DNA of 64,000 bases from Paracoccaceae bacterium (GCA_028285485.1 JANQPC010000054.1:62001-126000); one strand, 5' to 3'; shown: positions 1 to 10,190, counted from the first letter of the stretch. Numbers and translations are program-made. Notes: generated by a model not told the origin, from the letters alone.

Positions 1-83
1 CCGGGTTCCTGCAGCATTTCGGATTGCGCGATGAGGCCCGGCGGCAAGAGCTGCTTTCCGCGCTGGAGCGGCTGGGGGTTTAG
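1..83 (+). CDS. 3' end of an unidentified gene (partial)
   Basis: An open frame enters from the left edge and ends in TAG at 81-83, giving about 26 C-terminal residues that end in ALERLGV. The piece is rich in Arg, Glu and Leu and looks like a C-terminal helix. It is too short to assign to a family. It runs towards the minus-strand BASS-like gene that follows, so the two are convergent. That it is a real gene end is inferred from its composition only. Confidence 0.4.
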   Translation, partial: GFLQHFGLRDEARRQELLSALERLGV

Positions 84-167
84 ATTTGCGCAGGCGCGGC
101 CATGGCTTCGGGCTTGGATCCAGCCGTTCCGATCATCCACCGTCCCGATGGGCAGGTTCCGGCATCG

Positions 168-1094
168 TTACGTCTGCCCGGTCTTCGGGCCGCCATAGAG
201 GCGGCGAAACAGGATCGGCGTCAGATACATCGGGATCTGGTAGCAGCCGATGAAGCCCAGCAGATCAAACGTGATGTCGGGTGGGAGCGCCACGAGGAAG
301 AGCGCGATGTTGCGGTTACCGGCCACGATGCTGATCGCGGGGCGATCCTCGGGCGCGGTGGTTCGCGCCACTGTGCCGAAGGCGATGAGTTGCGCAGAGA
401 AGTTCAGCCCCGCGGCAAAGGCCAGCCACAGCAGGAAGGCGATGGGCGCGGATGTCAGCATTGGGCCGACGGCGGACATCAGGCCGATGACCACGATGCC
501 AAGCAGGATGGCAGAGGCGCCATCGAGGCTTTGTTCCTGGGCGGGAGTGAGGGCTTCCCATCGCCCGCGGCGCAATAGCAGCGCTGCCCCGCCTGCCAGC
601 AGGATCACCGCCACAAGACGCCCCGCGGCGCCGAGCACGGCCCCGGTATCAAGTTCGGGCAGAAGGAACAGAACCGGCAGGACCGTAAGCGGAAAGAGGG
701 CCGTGCCCACCATCAAGAGGCGCAAGGCCGCTTCCGGCCGCACATTCATGATGAGGGCGAAGTTCGGGCTCCCGGTTACGGAAGGGGCCGCGAACATCAA
801 GGTCGCCGCCAGCGCCGCCGTGGTGCCTGCGGCACCGAGCAGGTGCGCGAGCGCGAAGACCAGAAGCGGCAGACCGATCTGATAGATCAGGATCAGGCGG
901 ATCACGCCAAAATCGCCCCCGAGCCCCCGCCAGATTGCATCCGGCCCAACGCGGAACGCGGCCAGAAACAGGAGCGCCGCGATCATCAGGGGCAGATAGG
1001 GCCGCAGTGCCTCGGCCAGGCCCGGCATCGTTAGCCCGGCCAGGAGACCGGCAATCAGGCACCATCGGCCGTGGCGCGCAGCCAAGCGCAGCAT
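168..1094 (-). CDS. bile acid:sodium symporter-like (BASS) membrane permease
   Basis: This 308-residue protein is almost entirely hydrophobic, with about eight to ten membrane segments. A conserved-looking segment GNRNIALFLVALP near residues 255-270 resembles the core motif of bile acid:Na+ symporter and related families. BASS proteins import organic anions with sodium, but this substrate is unknown. The gene lies 9 bases after the TRAP large permease on the same strand and is probably the last gene of the same operon, so it may move the same or a related organic acid. The family call comes from motif and topology only. Confidence 0.6.
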   Translation of the reverse strand: MLRLAARHGRWCLIAGLLAGLTMPGLAEALRPYLPLMIAALLFLAAFRVGPDAIWRGLGGDFGVIRLILIYQIGLPLLVFALAHLLGAAGTTAALAATLMFAAPSVTGSPNFALIMNVRPEAALRLLMVGTALFPLTVLPVLFLLPELDTGAVLGAAGRLVAVILLAGGAALLLRRGRWEALTPAQEQSLDGASAILLGIVVIGLMSAVGPMLTSAPIAFLLWLAFAAGLNFSAQLIAFGTVARTTAPEDRPAISIVAGNRNIALFLVALPPDITFDLLGFIGCYQIPMYLTPILFRRLYGGPKTGQT

Positions 1095-1103
1095 CTGGGC
1101 AAT

Positions 1104-2414
1104 CTAGCCGGGGCCACCCCGCATCGTTTCGGGTAGCCAGAGCGCAAGTTCGGGCACCCAGATCAGGATGAAGCACATCAGAACCATGATCAGGAACATC
1201 GGCAGCGCGGCCCGCGTGATGTATCCCATTTCGTGATGCGTCATGCCTTGTAACACGAAGAGATTGAACCCGATGGGCGGCGTGATCTGCGCCATTTCAA
1301 CCACCACGACGACAAAGATGCCGAACCAGATCAGATCGATGCCGGCCTCGCGCACCATCGGTTCCACCACCGCCATGGTGAGCACCACGCTTGAGATGCC
1401 ATCGAGGAACATCCCCAGAATGATATAGAAAACCAGGAGCACCATGAGCAGTTCAAACCGCGAGAGCTCCATCGCAGCCACGCCTTCGGCCAGCGCCCGG
1501 GGCAGCCCGGTGAAGCCCATGGCAAGCTTGAGGAATGCTGCCCCGGCCAGAATAAGCGCGATCATCGCCGAGGTGCGCGTGGCGCCCATCAGGCTTTCGG
1601 TAAACGTGCCCCAGTTCAGCGAGCCCTGGCTGGCGGCCAGAACGAGCGCGCCGATCACCCCGATGGCCGCGGCCTCGGTTGCCGTGGCGTAGCCGCCATA
1701 CATCGATCCGATCACCACGAAGATCAGCAGCAGAACCGGGATCAGGTAGCGAGAGTTCGAAAGCTTGTCGGCCAGGCTCATCCCGGTTTCCTGCTTAGGG
1801 TTCCAGCCGCTGGAGAGCTTGGAGTAGATCGCCACATAGCCCATGAACATCAGGGCCAGGCAGAGGCCCGGCAGCACCCCGGCAAAGAACAGCTGGGTGA
1901 TGCTTTCGTTGACGGTTACCCCGTAGACGATCAGCGCCAGCGAGGGCGGGATCATCAGGCCCAGCGTCGCGGCCCCGGCCAATGTTCCGATCACCACACG
2001 TTCGGGATATTCGCGGGCCCGAAGCTCGGGGATCGACATCTTGCCAACCGTGGTAAGCGTGGCTGCGGAAGAGCCGGACACGGCGGCAAACACCGTGCAG
2101 CCCACGATATTGGTATGCACCAGCCCGCCGGGCAGGCGCGCCAGCCATGGCGACAGGCCGCGGAACATGTCTTCCGACAGCCGGGTTCGGAACAGGATCT
2201 CTCCCATCCAGATGAAGAGGGGCAGGGCGGTCAACGTCCAGCTAGAGCTTGAGGCCCAGATCGTCGTCAGCATTGCGTCGCCCACAGGGCGGGTGGTGAA
2301 AAGCTCCATCCCCACCCAGGCCACGCCCATCAGGGCCAGGCCAACCCAGACCCCCGTGCCCAGAAGCAGGAAAAGCACGAAGAGGAAGATCGTGATTGCG
2401 TAGACTTCGGTCAT
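1104..2414 (-). CDS. dctM: TRAP transporter large permease (DctM)
   Basis: A 436-residue, highly hydrophobic protein of usual DctM length (about 12 membrane segments). It has the family-typical stretches PPSLALIVYGV near residue 156 and ITPPIGFNLFVLQG near residue 376. DctM forms the sodium-driven translocation channel of tripartite ATP-independent periplasmic transporters. It follows dctQ with a 6-base gap and lies downstream of dctP, giving the standard P-Q-M order on the minus strand. The substrate is not readable from the sequence; the neighbouring racemase, FAD and TPP enzymes suggest an amino or hydroxy acid. Confidence 0.93.
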   Translation of the reverse strand: MTEVYAITIFLFVLFLLLGTGVWVGLALMGVAWVGMELFTTRPVGDAMLTTIWASSSSWTLTALPLFIWMGEILFRTRLSEDMFRGLSPWLARLPGGLVHTNIVGCTVFAAVSGSSAATLTTVGKMSIPELRAREYPERVVIGTLAGAATLGLMIPPSLALIVYGVTVNESITQLFFAGVLPGLCLALMFMGYVAIYSKLSSGWNPKQETGMSLADKLSNSRYLIPVLLLIFVVIGSMYGGYATATEAAAIGVIGALVLAASQGSLNWGTFTESLMGATRTSAMIALILAGAAFLKLAMGFTGLPRALAEGVAAMELSRFELLMVLLVFYIILGMFLDGISSVVLTMAVVEPMVREAGIDLIWFGIFVVVVVEMAQITPPIGFNLFVLQGMTHHEMGYITRAALPMFLIMVLMCFILIWVPELALWLPETMRGGPG

Positions 2415-2420
2415 GCCCCG

Positions 2421-2939
2421 CTACTCCCCATGCCCGACTGTTTCGGCATTGATCCGGTGTTCCCCCCTGAGGAACAGGTGCACCAGATTATCGAGCAGCG
2501 CGATGGTGAGAAGCCCGCCGCCCAGAACCATGACCGATTGCGGGATCCAGAGCGCGGTTGCATCCTGACCCTGGCTGATATCGTTGAACTTCCAGGACCA
2601 GTAGACGAAGAAATAGGCATAGTACGTGAAATATGCCGCGATCGCCGCGCCCAGCGCGAAGCACCAGATTTCAAGTGCCCACTTGATGCGGCGGGGCACG
2701 GCGTTCAGCAGGATCGAGACCCGAATATGAGCGCCCCGCCCCAGCGCGTTGGCAAAGGCAAAGAAGGAGGCCGCCGCCATCGCATATCCGGCGTAATTCG
2801 GGGCGCCCGGAAACACCTCTCCGGTCCAGCGGGCGAGCATCTGGACCACGATCAAAACAAGGATCGCGATCAAGCACAGCGCGGCCAGCACCCCGGCCGC
2901 CAGATAAAGAAAATCCAGAACCTTGCGTAATGCGCCCAT
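2421..2939 (-). CDS. dctQ: TRAP transporter small permease (DctQ)
   Basis: A 172-residue protein with four hydrophobic segments, the standard size and topology of DctQ. The stretch ANALGRGAHIRVSIL after the second segment matches the conserved cytoplasmic loop of the family. It pairs with DctM in the membrane to form the transporter core. It sits between dctP and dctM, consistent with co-transcription and stoichiometric synthesis. Confidence 0.9.
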   Translation of the reverse strand: MGALRKVLDFLYLAAGVLAALCLIAILVLIVVQMLARWTGEVFPGAPNYAGYAMAAASFFAFANALGRGAHIRVSILLNAVPRRIKWALEIWCFALGAAIAAYFTYYAYFFVYWSWKFNDISQGQDATALWIPQSVMVLGGGLLTIALLDNLVHLFLRGEHRINAETVGHGE

Positions 2940-3007
2940 GTCTTGCCCCCCACCCGGATTTGTAGGGGAAGGCGCGCAATGGCGCCGTCCTCCTGTTTCT
3001 TGTTTGC

Positions 3008-3982
3008 TTACTCGGCGTTGAACGCCTCAACGATGGCAGCGCCGGGCTCGCCCGCGGCTTCAAGCCATTCCGCCGTCATCGTGGCGCCAACGGCTTTCAA
3101 ACCCTCCATGAGGTTCTCGTTGGCTGGCTCCACGGTCATGCCGCCGGCGGCAAGCCCCGCAAGGGTAAAGCCCGTGTATTCCTTGGCGCGCCAGGTTCCG
3201 GCATATTCAGCCATGCCGGCACAGGCCATCACGATGTTCTTGTTGGCATCAGACACATCCGCCCAGACATCGGAGTTGACCATCACGTAGTTGCGCGGCA
3301 GCCAGGCATCGACCGAGTAGAAGTAGTTCAGGCTTTCCCAAACCTTGCGGTCGTAGCCCGTTGCCCCAGAGGAAACCATGCTGTCGGCCACACCGGTGGC
3401 GAAGGCCTGGCTGATTTCGGCGGCTTCGATCGTAACCGGCAGCATGCCCGTCAGTTCCGCCAGGCGCGACGTGGCGTTGTTGTAGGAGCGGAACTTCACG
3501 CCAACCATATCTTCCATGGTGGTGACTTCATCGCGGAAGTAGAGCCCCTGGGGCGGCCAAGGCACGGAATAAAGCAGTGTCAGGTTCTGTTCGGCCAGAA
3601 CCTCTTCCACGGCGGGCTTGGCGATCTCATAGAGCTTGTCGTGCTCATCGAAGGACGACACCAGGAAGGGAACGGAATCCCAGCCGAAGATCGCGCTTTC
3701 GTTCTGGTGGCCGGATAGCAGGCGCTCGCCGATGGGAACCTGGCCGGTTTGAATGGCGCGCTTGATATCGGCCCCCGCGAAAAGCGAGCCGCCGGGATGT
3801 GTGGTGATGGAGATATCGCCGCCAGTACCGGTGGTGACGCATTCTGCGAATTCCGCCCCCGTGACCGAGTGGAAGTTCGAGCCGGAATAGGCCATCGGCA
3901 TATCCCAGTTCTCGGCGATGGCAGGCGTTGCCAATGCGGCAACCGCAACGGCCCCGGCGTAGAAAGATGTCATGTGGTTCAT
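3008..3982 (-). CDS. dctP: TRAP transporter substrate-binding protein (DctP)
   Basis: A 324-residue protein with an N-terminal signal peptide (hydrophobic core at about residues 5-20, cleavage after AIA). The mature part has the DctP layout, including a KFRSYNNATSRLAELTG segment whose arginine corresponds to the carboxylate-binding region of the family. It captures a ligand in the periplasm and delivers it to DctQM. The gene follows the FAD oxidoreductase by about 50 bases and precedes dctQ. The ligand is unknown; a carboxylate is expected from the family. Confidence 0.92.
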   Translation of the reverse strand: MNHMTSFYAGAVAVAALATPAIAENWDMPMAYSGSNFHSVTGAEFAECVTTGTGGDISITTHPGGSLFAGADIKRAIQTGQVPIGERLLSGHQNESAIFGWDSVPFLVSSFDEHDKLYEIAKPAVEEVLAEQNLTLLYSVPWPPQGLYFRDEVTTMEDMVGVKFRSYNNATSRLAELTGMLPVTIEAAEISQAFATGVADSMVSSGATGYDRKVWESLNYFYSVDAWLPRNYVMVNSDVWADVSDANKNIVMACAGMAEYAGTWRAKEYTGFTLAGLAAGGMTVEPANENLMEGLKAVGATMTAEWLEAAGEPGAAIVEAFNAE

Positions 3983-4035
3983 TTCGGTCTCCCTGTTGTG
4001 CGGTTTTTTTCGGAAAGTGTGTCAGCCCACAGTCC

Positions 4036-5289
4036 CTAAGCGAAACGTGCCGGGGAATAAGGGCTTAGGTCAAGGTTTGGGTTCTTGCCCGCTACGATCT
4101 GCGCCATGATGCGCCCCGTCTTGGGCCCGCCTGTCATGCCAACATGGTCGTGCCCAAAGGCCGCAAACGCGCCCTGCAAATGCGCCGCCTCGCCGATCAC
4201 GGGGATCGAATCTACCATCGAGGGGCGATGGCCCATCCACTCCTCTGTCTTCTTCCAGGTGAGGCCGGGCATTGCGGCGCGGATGTTCTTTTCGAGCAGT
4301 TCGAAGGGGGCGCGGGATGGCGGTGCGGTGAGCCCCCCAAACTCCACCACCCCTGCAAGCCGGATGCGCCCTTCCATGGGCGTTGCCACAAACTTGCCCG
4401 CTGCCACCATCACTGGCGCGCGGGGCATCATCGAAGGCTCCCACAGTTCAAGATGATAGCCCCGCTCGCTTTCCAGCGGCGGAGGCGCGAGGCCGAACTC
4501 ACCTGCGAGGGTTTTTGACCATGCGCCGGTGGCCAGCACCGCGGCATCGCAGGCGATGGTTTCGCCCCCAGCCCGCAGGCCCGTCACCTTCCCGCCCTCG
4601 CGCAGAACGCCGTCGACATCCGCCTTGACCATCCTGGCGCCCTTGGCTTCTGCATGGGCAGCAAGCGCCCGGACATAGGCGCCGGGATCGCTGATCAGCC
4701 CGTGATTGCCAAGCCTGACGCCGAAGTTGATGCTGGGCCCGAAACCGGGATCGTAGGCGCGCCATTCCTCCCCTTCCAGCGTATCCCACTCAAAGCCGTT
4801 TTCGGCGCGCACCTGCCAGCCGAACGCATCGCTCTCAAAATGCGCGCGGTCGCGGTAGAGGTAGAGATAGTCCGACGGCACGATATAGCGCTCTGCCCCC
4901 GTGCCCGCCGCAAGCGCCTGATGGTCGGCCAGACTGTCGCCGATGATCTGCGCCAGGGCCTTTGCCCGGCGCTTGACCGTCTCCGCCTTGGCCGTGCCGA
5001 GGTAGCGGATAAGCCACGGCAAAAGCTTCGGCACGTAGCCCCATTTCAGGAATAAGGGCTGGTTGGGATCGAAAAGCATACCGGGCGCTTTGCGCAGAAG
5101 GCCCGGAACCGTTACCGGAACCACGGAGCAGGATGCCAGAACGCCGCCATTGCCGAAGCTGGCGCCCGCAGCCGGCCCCTCGCGATCAATCAGGATGACC
5201 CGGTGCCCCTCGCGCTGCAGCCAGATCGCGGTTGAAACCCCCACGATCCCGGCGCCGGCGATTGCCACGGTTTTGGCGGGTTCAGCCAT
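4036..5289 (-). CDS. FAD-dependent oxidoreductase, DadA (D-amino acid dehydrogenase) family
   Basis: This 417-residue protein starts with a Rossmann motif GAGIVG at residues 12-17, followed by the acidic end of the second strand (LIDREG), as in DAO/DadA enzymes. The C-terminal segment [14 protein letters not shown] is the second FAD-contact region. I chose the ATG before AEPAKTV; it overlaps the end of the upstream racemase-like gene by 8 bases and puts the FAD motif at the usual distance. DadA-type enzymes oxidise D-amino acids or N-substituted amino acids to 2-oxo acids. The neighbouring epimerase and TPP enzyme make a three-step oxidation/decarboxylation route plausible, but the substrate is inferred. 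Confidence 0.85.
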   Translation of the reverse strand: MAEPAKTVAIAGAGIVGVSTAIWLQREGHRVILIDREGPAAGASFGNGGVLASCSVVPVTVPGLLRKAPGMLFDPNQPLFLKWGYVPKLLPWLIRYLGTAKAETVKRRAKALAQIIGDSLADHQALAAGTGAERYIVPSDYLYLYRDRAHFESDAFGWQVRAENGFEWDTLEGEEWRAYDPGFGPSINFGVRLGNHGLISDPGAYVRALAAHAEAKGARMVKADVDGVLREGGKVTGLRAGGETIACDAAVLATGAWSKTLAGEFGLAPPPLESERGYHLELWEPSMMPRAPVMVAAGKFVATPMEGRIRLAGVVEFGGLTAPPSRAPFELLEKNIRAAMPGLTWKKTEEWMGHRPSMVDSIPVIGEAAHLQGAFAAFGHDHVGMTGGPKTGRIMAQIVAGKNPNLDLSPYSPARFA

Positions 5290-6421
5290 GGGATGTGACC
5301 TTTGCGTAGTGATCCAGTTTTTCGATATCCGGGCGGATGCCCAGCCCCGGCCCATCGGGCAGAACAACCTCGCCGCCGTCGCAGGGAAACGGGGTTTCAA
5401 GAATGTCTTCCCGCAGGAAGTACCGCGCCTGGTAGAATTCGCAGCCCAAGGTGATCTCGGGCGTTGCGGCGATCATGTGAGCACCGGCAAGATGGGCCAG
5501 CCCGGCCTCGAACATATCGCCGCCATAGGCCGTTAAGCCGTGGGCGGCTGCCAGTTCTGCAACCTTCTGGGCCCGCCGCAGGCCCCCGGCCTTCATGATC
5601 TTGACGGAAACGCCATCGCAGATCTTCTCGCGGATCGCCCGCGCCATGTCTTCCGGCCCAAACACGCTTTCATCCGCCAGAAGCGGCACCTCGATGCTGG
5701 CGCGGATTTCGGCCATCGCATCGCTGAGCGCTGCGCGCACGGGCTGCTCGATGAAATCCGGCCCCGTTGCGGCAACCTCTTTCACCTGCCGCAAAGCGCT
5801 CTCGGGGGCGAGCCCCTGATTGTAATCCACACGCACCGAAAACTCCGGCCAGTCGCTGGCAATGCGTTCCAGGCGCATCATGTCAAACCCATGCCCGGCA
5901 AAGCCGGTTTTAAGCTTGATCAGCCCCACGCCATCGTCACGCAGCCGCGCAAGAAGCGCCTCATCCCGGCCCCAGTCTGGATCCGCGATCGAAACCGACA
6001 AGGGGATTGCATCCCGAACCTTGCCACCCAGAAGCGTATGGACGGGCTGGTTCAAAATCCGCCCTTCAAGATCCAGCAGGGCGCTTTCAAGCGCCGCTTT
6101 CGCCTCGGTGCAATGCGCCACGGCGCGCGTTGCATCGGCCATGATGGCGCAGCGGTCAGCCACCGGGCGGCCGATCACGTGCGGGCGGATGTAGCGATCA
6201 AGCGCGGCAAAGCTGGCTTCGGGCGAGCCGGTGAACACGGCCCAGGGCGAGGCTTCGCCAAAACCCGCCGCACCGCCCTCGCCGGTCAGCCGCAGCACGA
6301 TGACTTCGCAATGGCCGGCAACCTTGCCGATGCCGTGATCGCGCACAGACACCACAGGCAGTTCCAGATACCAAAGATCGAACCCTGTGATGATCTGCTC
6401 GAGGTCTCCCAACGCCGTCAC
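5282..6421 (-). CDS. enolase-superfamily enzyme, muconate-lactonizing/mandelate racemase type
   Basis: A protein of 379 residues with the enolase-superfamily layout: capping domain, then a barrel. Numbered from a possible upstream ATG at 6430, one sees KLK at 172-174, VDYN with Asp202, IEQP with Glu228, ADES with Asp253-Glu254 and KIMK at 277-280. Two lysines flanking three acidic metal ligands are typical of the MLE subgroup, which includes cycloisomerases, dipeptide epimerases and hydroxyproline-betaine epimerase. I chose GTG at 6421 because it gives a 4-base GTGA overlap with the upstream TPP gene; ATG at 6430 is the alternative. In this operon an epimerase role is more likely than muconate cyclisation. 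Confidence 0.85.
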   Translation of the reverse strand: MTALGDLEQIITGFDLWYLELPVVSVRDHGIGKVAGHCEVIVLRLTGEGGAAGFGEASPWAVFTGSPEASFAALDRYIRPHVIGRPVADRCAIMADATRAVAHCTEAKAALESALLDLEGRILNQPVHTLLGGKVRDAIPLSVSIADPDWGRDEALLARLRDDGVGLIKLKTGFAGHGFDMMRLERIASDWPEFSVRVDYNQGLAPESALRQVKEVAATGPDFIEQPVRAALSDAMAEIRASIEVPLLADESVFGPEDMARAIREKICDGVSVKIMKAGGLRRAQKVAELAAAHGLTAYGGDMFEAGLAHLAGAHMIAATPEITLGCEFYQARYFLREDILETPFPCDGGEVVLPDGPGLGIRPDIEKLDHYAKVTSHG

Positions 6422-8127
6422 GCAACCCATTCCGAAACGGGGGCCGCGGCCTCGTGCAGGGGTTGAGAGATTACGTCAACCAGCGTTGGCCCCGGATGGG
6501 CAATGGCCTCGCGCAGAATTTCGGGAAGCGCGCGCGGGTTTTCAACCGTCCAGGATTTTACCCCGAAGGCCCGGGCGACGGCCGCATGATCTGTCCGGTC
6601 AAAATCGACATTGTAGAACCGCTGCCCGAAGCCCGCGTTCTGCCCCGCCTTGATCCACCCGAAGACGGCGTTGGAGAACACGACGGAGGTTACGGGGATG
6701 TTGTAGCGCACCAGCGTTTCGAACTCCCCACAACAAAACCCGAACGATCCATCGCCCATAACCGCGATGGTCTTGGATTGCGGGCGGCCCACATAGGCGC
6801 CCATGGCCGCGGAAAGGGAATAGCCAAGCGCCCCATGGGCCCGGTTCGTGATGAAGTGCCGCCCCGGTTTGCGCCACCGGTAATGTGCCGAGAAGTAAGG
6901 GCAGGGCGTGCCGGGATCGGCGACGATGGTTGCATCGTCATCCAGGATCTCGGCCAGGGCCGCTATTACGGCCTCAGGCCGGATCGGGGTTTCGCCGCTT
7001 GCCGCAAGGGGTTCAAACGCCGCCAGCTTGGCGGCCCAGGCGGCTTCCGCCCGCGCGGCGCCATTCTGCCCGGGGCTCTCGGATCGGGAAAGCTCCGCCA
7101 CCAATGCCTCAAGCGCCAGCTTCGCATCGGCAACAATCGCAACATCCGTTTGATAGTTCGCCCCGATCACGCCGGGATCGCTATCGATATGGATGATCCT
7201 GCAGCCGGGCGTGGGGCAGCGCCAGCGCTCCGTCGTTACCGATCCGGCGCGGCACCCCACGAAGAGCACAAGATCCGCCTCTTCGACAACCGCCCGGGTT
7301 GCGGGCACGCCGCCGTTTGAGCCGACCACACCGATGGCGCGGCGCGCGGTTTCGGCGATGGCCCCCTGCCCCGAAACGGTGGTTGCAATCGGGATATCGA
7401 GACGGTCTGCCAAGGCCTCCAAAGCGCTGAAGGCCCCGGCAATGACCGGGCCGCCGCCGCAAATCACCACGGCGTTTTTGGCGCTTCGCAACGCTTCCGC
7501 CGCCGCAACGATATCGGCTTCAACCGGGGCCGCGCGCCCGGCGGGAAACTGCGTGTGGCGCGGTTCTGCCCAGATCTCTGCCGCGTCGACTTCTGCCTTC
7601 TGGGTATCGAAGGGTAGCGCGAGATGAACCGCGCCGGGGCGCCCCGTCGCCATCTCCCGAAAAGCCCGGCGCATCATGGCGGGCAGCCGCGCCGCGTTAT
7701 CCAGCGCCGCGTTCCACTTCGTCAAAGGCCGAAAGAGGGCGACCTGATCCAACTCTGTCAGCGGGTAGCGCCCGGCGGAAGTTGTTGCCACATCCGTGGT
7801 AATGGCCAAAATCGGAACCGAGCTTTCATTGGCTTCAACAAGCCCCGGCAGAATGTATGTAGCCCCGCCGCCGGATGGGCCCTCGCAAACGCCGGGGCGC
7901 CCGGTTACCCGGGCATATCCATCGGCCATGTAGGCCGCGTGGCGCTCATCACGAGTGAGGAAATGGGTGATCTCGTGATCCAGCCGGGCCAGCGCATCAT
8001 AAAACGGCAAGGTCGTATCGCCGCAAAGGCCGAACATGTGCTGCACGCCATAGGCCTGAAGCATCCGAACCATCGCTTCGGCGCCGGTCATGTGATTTGG
8101 ATTGGCCAAGTCTTCCCCCGCTTCCAC
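6418..8127 (-). CDS. thiamine pyrophosphate-dependent enzyme (acetolactate synthase/decarboxylase family)
   Basis: A 569-residue protein with the three domains of the POX/ALS/decarboxylase family. The activating glutamate lies in [15 protein letters not shown] (Glu61) and the TPP/Mg motif runs from GDG at 458 to SN at 485-486, with Ser replacing the first Asn of the usual NN. It could be a 2-oxo acid decarboxylase, a carboligase or a lyase. It heads the minus-strand operon. The listed start is GTG with no clear ribosome site; ATG at 8091 (before TGAEAMV) is an equally good start. Confidence 0.83.
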   Translation of the reverse strand: MEAGEDLANPNHMTGAEAMVRMLQAYGVQHMFGLCGDTTLPFYDALARLDHEITHFLTRDERHAAYMADGYARVTGRPGVCEGPSGGGATYILPGLVEANESSVPILAITTDVATTSAGRYPLTELDQVALFRPLTKWNAALDNAARLPAMMRRAFREMATGRPGAVHLALPFDTQKAEVDAAEIWAEPRHTQFPAGRAAPVEADIVAAAEALRSAKNAVVICGGGPVIAGAFSALEALADRLDIPIATTVSGQGAIAETARRAIGVVGSNGGVPATRAVVEEADLVLFVGCRAGSVTTERWRCPTPGCRIIHIDSDPGVIGANYQTDVAIVADAKLALEALVAELSRSESPGQNGAARAEAAWAAKLAAFEPLAASGETPIRPEAVIAALAEILDDDATIVADPGTPCPYFSAHYRWRKPGRHFITNRAHGALGYSLSAAMGAYVGRPQSKTIAVMGDGSFGFCCGEFETLVRYNIPVTSVVFSNAVFGWIKAGQNAGFGQRFYNVDFDRTDHAAVARAFGVKSWTVENPRALPEILREAIAHPGPTLVDVISQPLHEAAAPVSEWVA

Positions 8128-8186
8128 GGAGCTTGGAAAGACAAACGAAACACGTCAATGGTTAATCATTTCGGTGGAGGCGTGGG

Positions 8187-8918
8187 ATGAAGGCGACCGG
8201 CGGCAAATCAGTCTACGGGGCATCGGTTGGGATCCTGATGCTGGAGGCCCGCTTCCCCAGAATAACGGGGGATGTGGGGAACGCGCTGACCTGGGGTTTC
8301 CCGGTTCACTACAAGGTTGTGAAGAACGCCTCGCCCGATCTCGTGGTGCGTAAGGAGGCAGAGGGGATGTTGCCGGCCTTCATCGAGGCGGGGGAAGAGC
8401 TTGTTGCCATGGGGGCTGACGGCATCACCACGAATTGCGGGTTCCTCTCCGTCTTTCAGGCCGAACTGAGCGCCGAGCTCAAGGTTCCCGTGGCCGCCTC
8501 GTCGCTGATGCAGGTGCCGATGATCAACGCGCTTCTGCCACCGGGAAAAACCTGCGGGGTTCTCACCATCTCTGGCGGCACGCTGACGGAGCGCCACCTG
8601 GCCGCGGCCAATGTGCCGCCCGGCACCCCGATCGGAACAACCGAGGGCCTAAGAGAATTTACCCGTGTCATTCTGGATGATGAGCCCGAGATGGATGTGG
8701 CCGTAGCGGCGCAAGACAACGTGGATGCCGCGAAACGGCTGGTGGCCGACAACCCGCAGATCGGCGCCTTACTGCTCGAATGCACGAACATGGTGCCCTA
8801 TGCCGCCGCCATACGGGAGGCCATCGGGATGCCCGTCTTTTCCATGGTGAGCTTTATCGAGTGGTTTCAATCGGGCCTTGCGCCCCGCCGCTTCGCCGCC
8901 CACGGCCAGATCCGATAG
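8187..8918 (+). CDS. aspartate/glutamate racemase family protein
   Basis: This 243-residue protein has the two cysteine motifs of the Asp/Glu/hydantoin racemase superfamily: TTNCGF with Cys84 and LLECTNM with Cys199. In this family two cysteines on opposite faces remove and return the alpha proton. It starts at an ATG preceded by GGTGGAGG and is divergent from the TPP-enzyme operon across only 59 bases, so both probably share a control region. It may interconvert enantiomers of the substrate used by that operon. Maleate isomerase and arylmalonate decarboxylase belong to the same fold, so the exact reaction is open. Confidence 0.78.
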   Translation: MKATGGKSVYGASVGILMLEARFPRITGDVGNALTWGFPVHYKVVKNASPDLVVRKEAEGMLPAFIEAGEELVAMGADGITTNCGFLSVFQAELSAELKVPVAASSLMQVPMINALLPPGKTCGVLTISGGTLTERHLAAANVPPGTPIGTTEGLREFTRVILDDEPEMDVAVAAQDNVDAAKRLVADNPQIGALLLECTNMVPYAAAIREAIGMPVFSMVSFIEWFQSGLAPRRFAAHGQIR

Positions 8919-8995
8919 CGCGCATCGGCAGCTTGCAATATGCGTCGCGGTAGCAAAGTGTTTCAGCCGCGTGTGCCGCCCTGCCTGAGAGCCCG

Positions 8996-10168
8996 TTGAA
9001 TCGACTTCTGGAAAACCGCTGGTTTGTGTTGGCCGTGCTTTTCTTGGCGCGCGTCACCATGGCGTTTCAATTTCAGTCCGTCGCCGCGCTTTCGCCCGCC
9101 TACATGGCGCGTTTTGATGTTGCGCTTGCAGATATCGGCCTTCTGATCGGCCTCTATCTGGCGCCGGGTTTGGCCATTGCCCTGCCGGGAGGGGCGATTG
9201 GCCGAAGGTACGGCGATCGCCAGGTGATCGCCTTCGGCATGGCGCTGATGCTCGCCGGCGCCATCGCCATGGTTCTGGCGCAAACCTGGGAAGGGCAGAT
9301 GCTTGGGCGCCTGCTGGCCGGAACCGGCGGCGTGCTTCTCAATGTTCTAATGTCCAAGGTCGTGACGGATTACTTCGCCGGACGCGAAATTGCGATGGCC
9401 ATGGGGGTCTTCGTGAACTCATGGCCCGTGGGCATCGCCGCGGCTCTGCTCTTTCTGCCACTGGTCGGCGCCCCCGGCGATCCGGGAATTGCGCAGATGC
9501 TGGTTGTGTTCACCACTCTTGCGGGCCTCGTTCTTTTCTTGCTCGGAACGCGCGCCGCGGCGCCATCCCGGGAAGACCAATCCGAAGGGGCGAAGCTCAG
9601 GGGTGCGGCTTTGGCCGCGGTCATTCTCGCCGGTGCGATCTGGAGCCTTTACAATGGCGCGCTGGCGATGGTTTTCGGGTTCGGCCCGGCCATGTTGGTG
9701 GAGCAAGGCTGGGCCCTGACCGATGCCAGCGCGGCAACAAGCATTGTGCTTTGGCTGGTGGCGGTTTCGGTTCCGCTGGGCGGTATTCTGGCCGATCGGC
9801 TGGGGCGCAGAGATGCCGTGATTGTGCTTGGATGCGTGGTGTTCGGCATCTGCCTTTGCATCGCGCCAGGTTCGGGCAACGTCGTTGCGATTTTCGTGCT
9901 GACGGGCCTGTTCGCCGGGCTTCCGGCCGGGCCCATCATGAGCCTGCCGGCAATGGTGTTGCACCCTGGAAACCGCGCTTTGGGAATGGGGGTGTTCTTC
10001 ACGCTCTTTTACGTGGGCGTTGTGTTCGCTCCGATCCTTGGCGGGGCCATCGCGGACGTGGCGGGAACATCCCGCATGGCCTTCGACTTCGGGGCTGCAT
10101 TGCTGGCCTTGTGCTGCGGGATGCTCCTTGCCTTCAACAGGATCGCCGGCTTTGCCCAGCGCCGGTGA
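8996..10168 (+). CDS. MFS transporter
   Basis: A 390-residue protein with about 12 membrane segments. The MFS loop 2-3 motif appears as GGAIGRRYGDRQ and is echoed in the second half as GGILADRLGRRDA. The start is a TTG, about 77 bases downstream of the racemase gene on the same strand; no ATG lies near the N-terminus, so a GTG a few codons later is the alternative. Family members of this kind often carry organic acids or cyanate-like anions. Context suggests import or export of a compound related to the racemase substrate. Substrate assignment is not possible from the sequence. Confidence 0.82.
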   Translation: MNRLLENRWFVLAVLFLARVTMAFQFQSVAALSPAYMARFDVALADIGLLIGLYLAPGLAIALPGGAIGRRYGDRQVIAFGMALMLAGAIAMVLAQTWEGQMLGRLLAGTGGVLLNVLMSKVVTDYFAGREIAMAMGVFVNSWPVGIAAALLFLPLVGAPGDPGIAQMLVVFTTLAGLVLFLLGTRAAAPSREDQSEGAKLRGAALAAVILAGAIWSLYNGALAMVFGFGPAMLVEQGWALTDASAATSIVLWLVAVSVPLGGILADRLGRRDAVIVLGCVVFGICLCIAPGSGNVVAIFVLTGLFAGLPAGPIMSLPAMVLHPGNRALGMGVFFTLFYVGVVFAPILGGAIADVAGTSRMAFDFGAALLALCCGMLLAFNRIAGFAQRR

Positions 10169-10190
10169 CGGGGCCACCTTTTGGGTTCGC

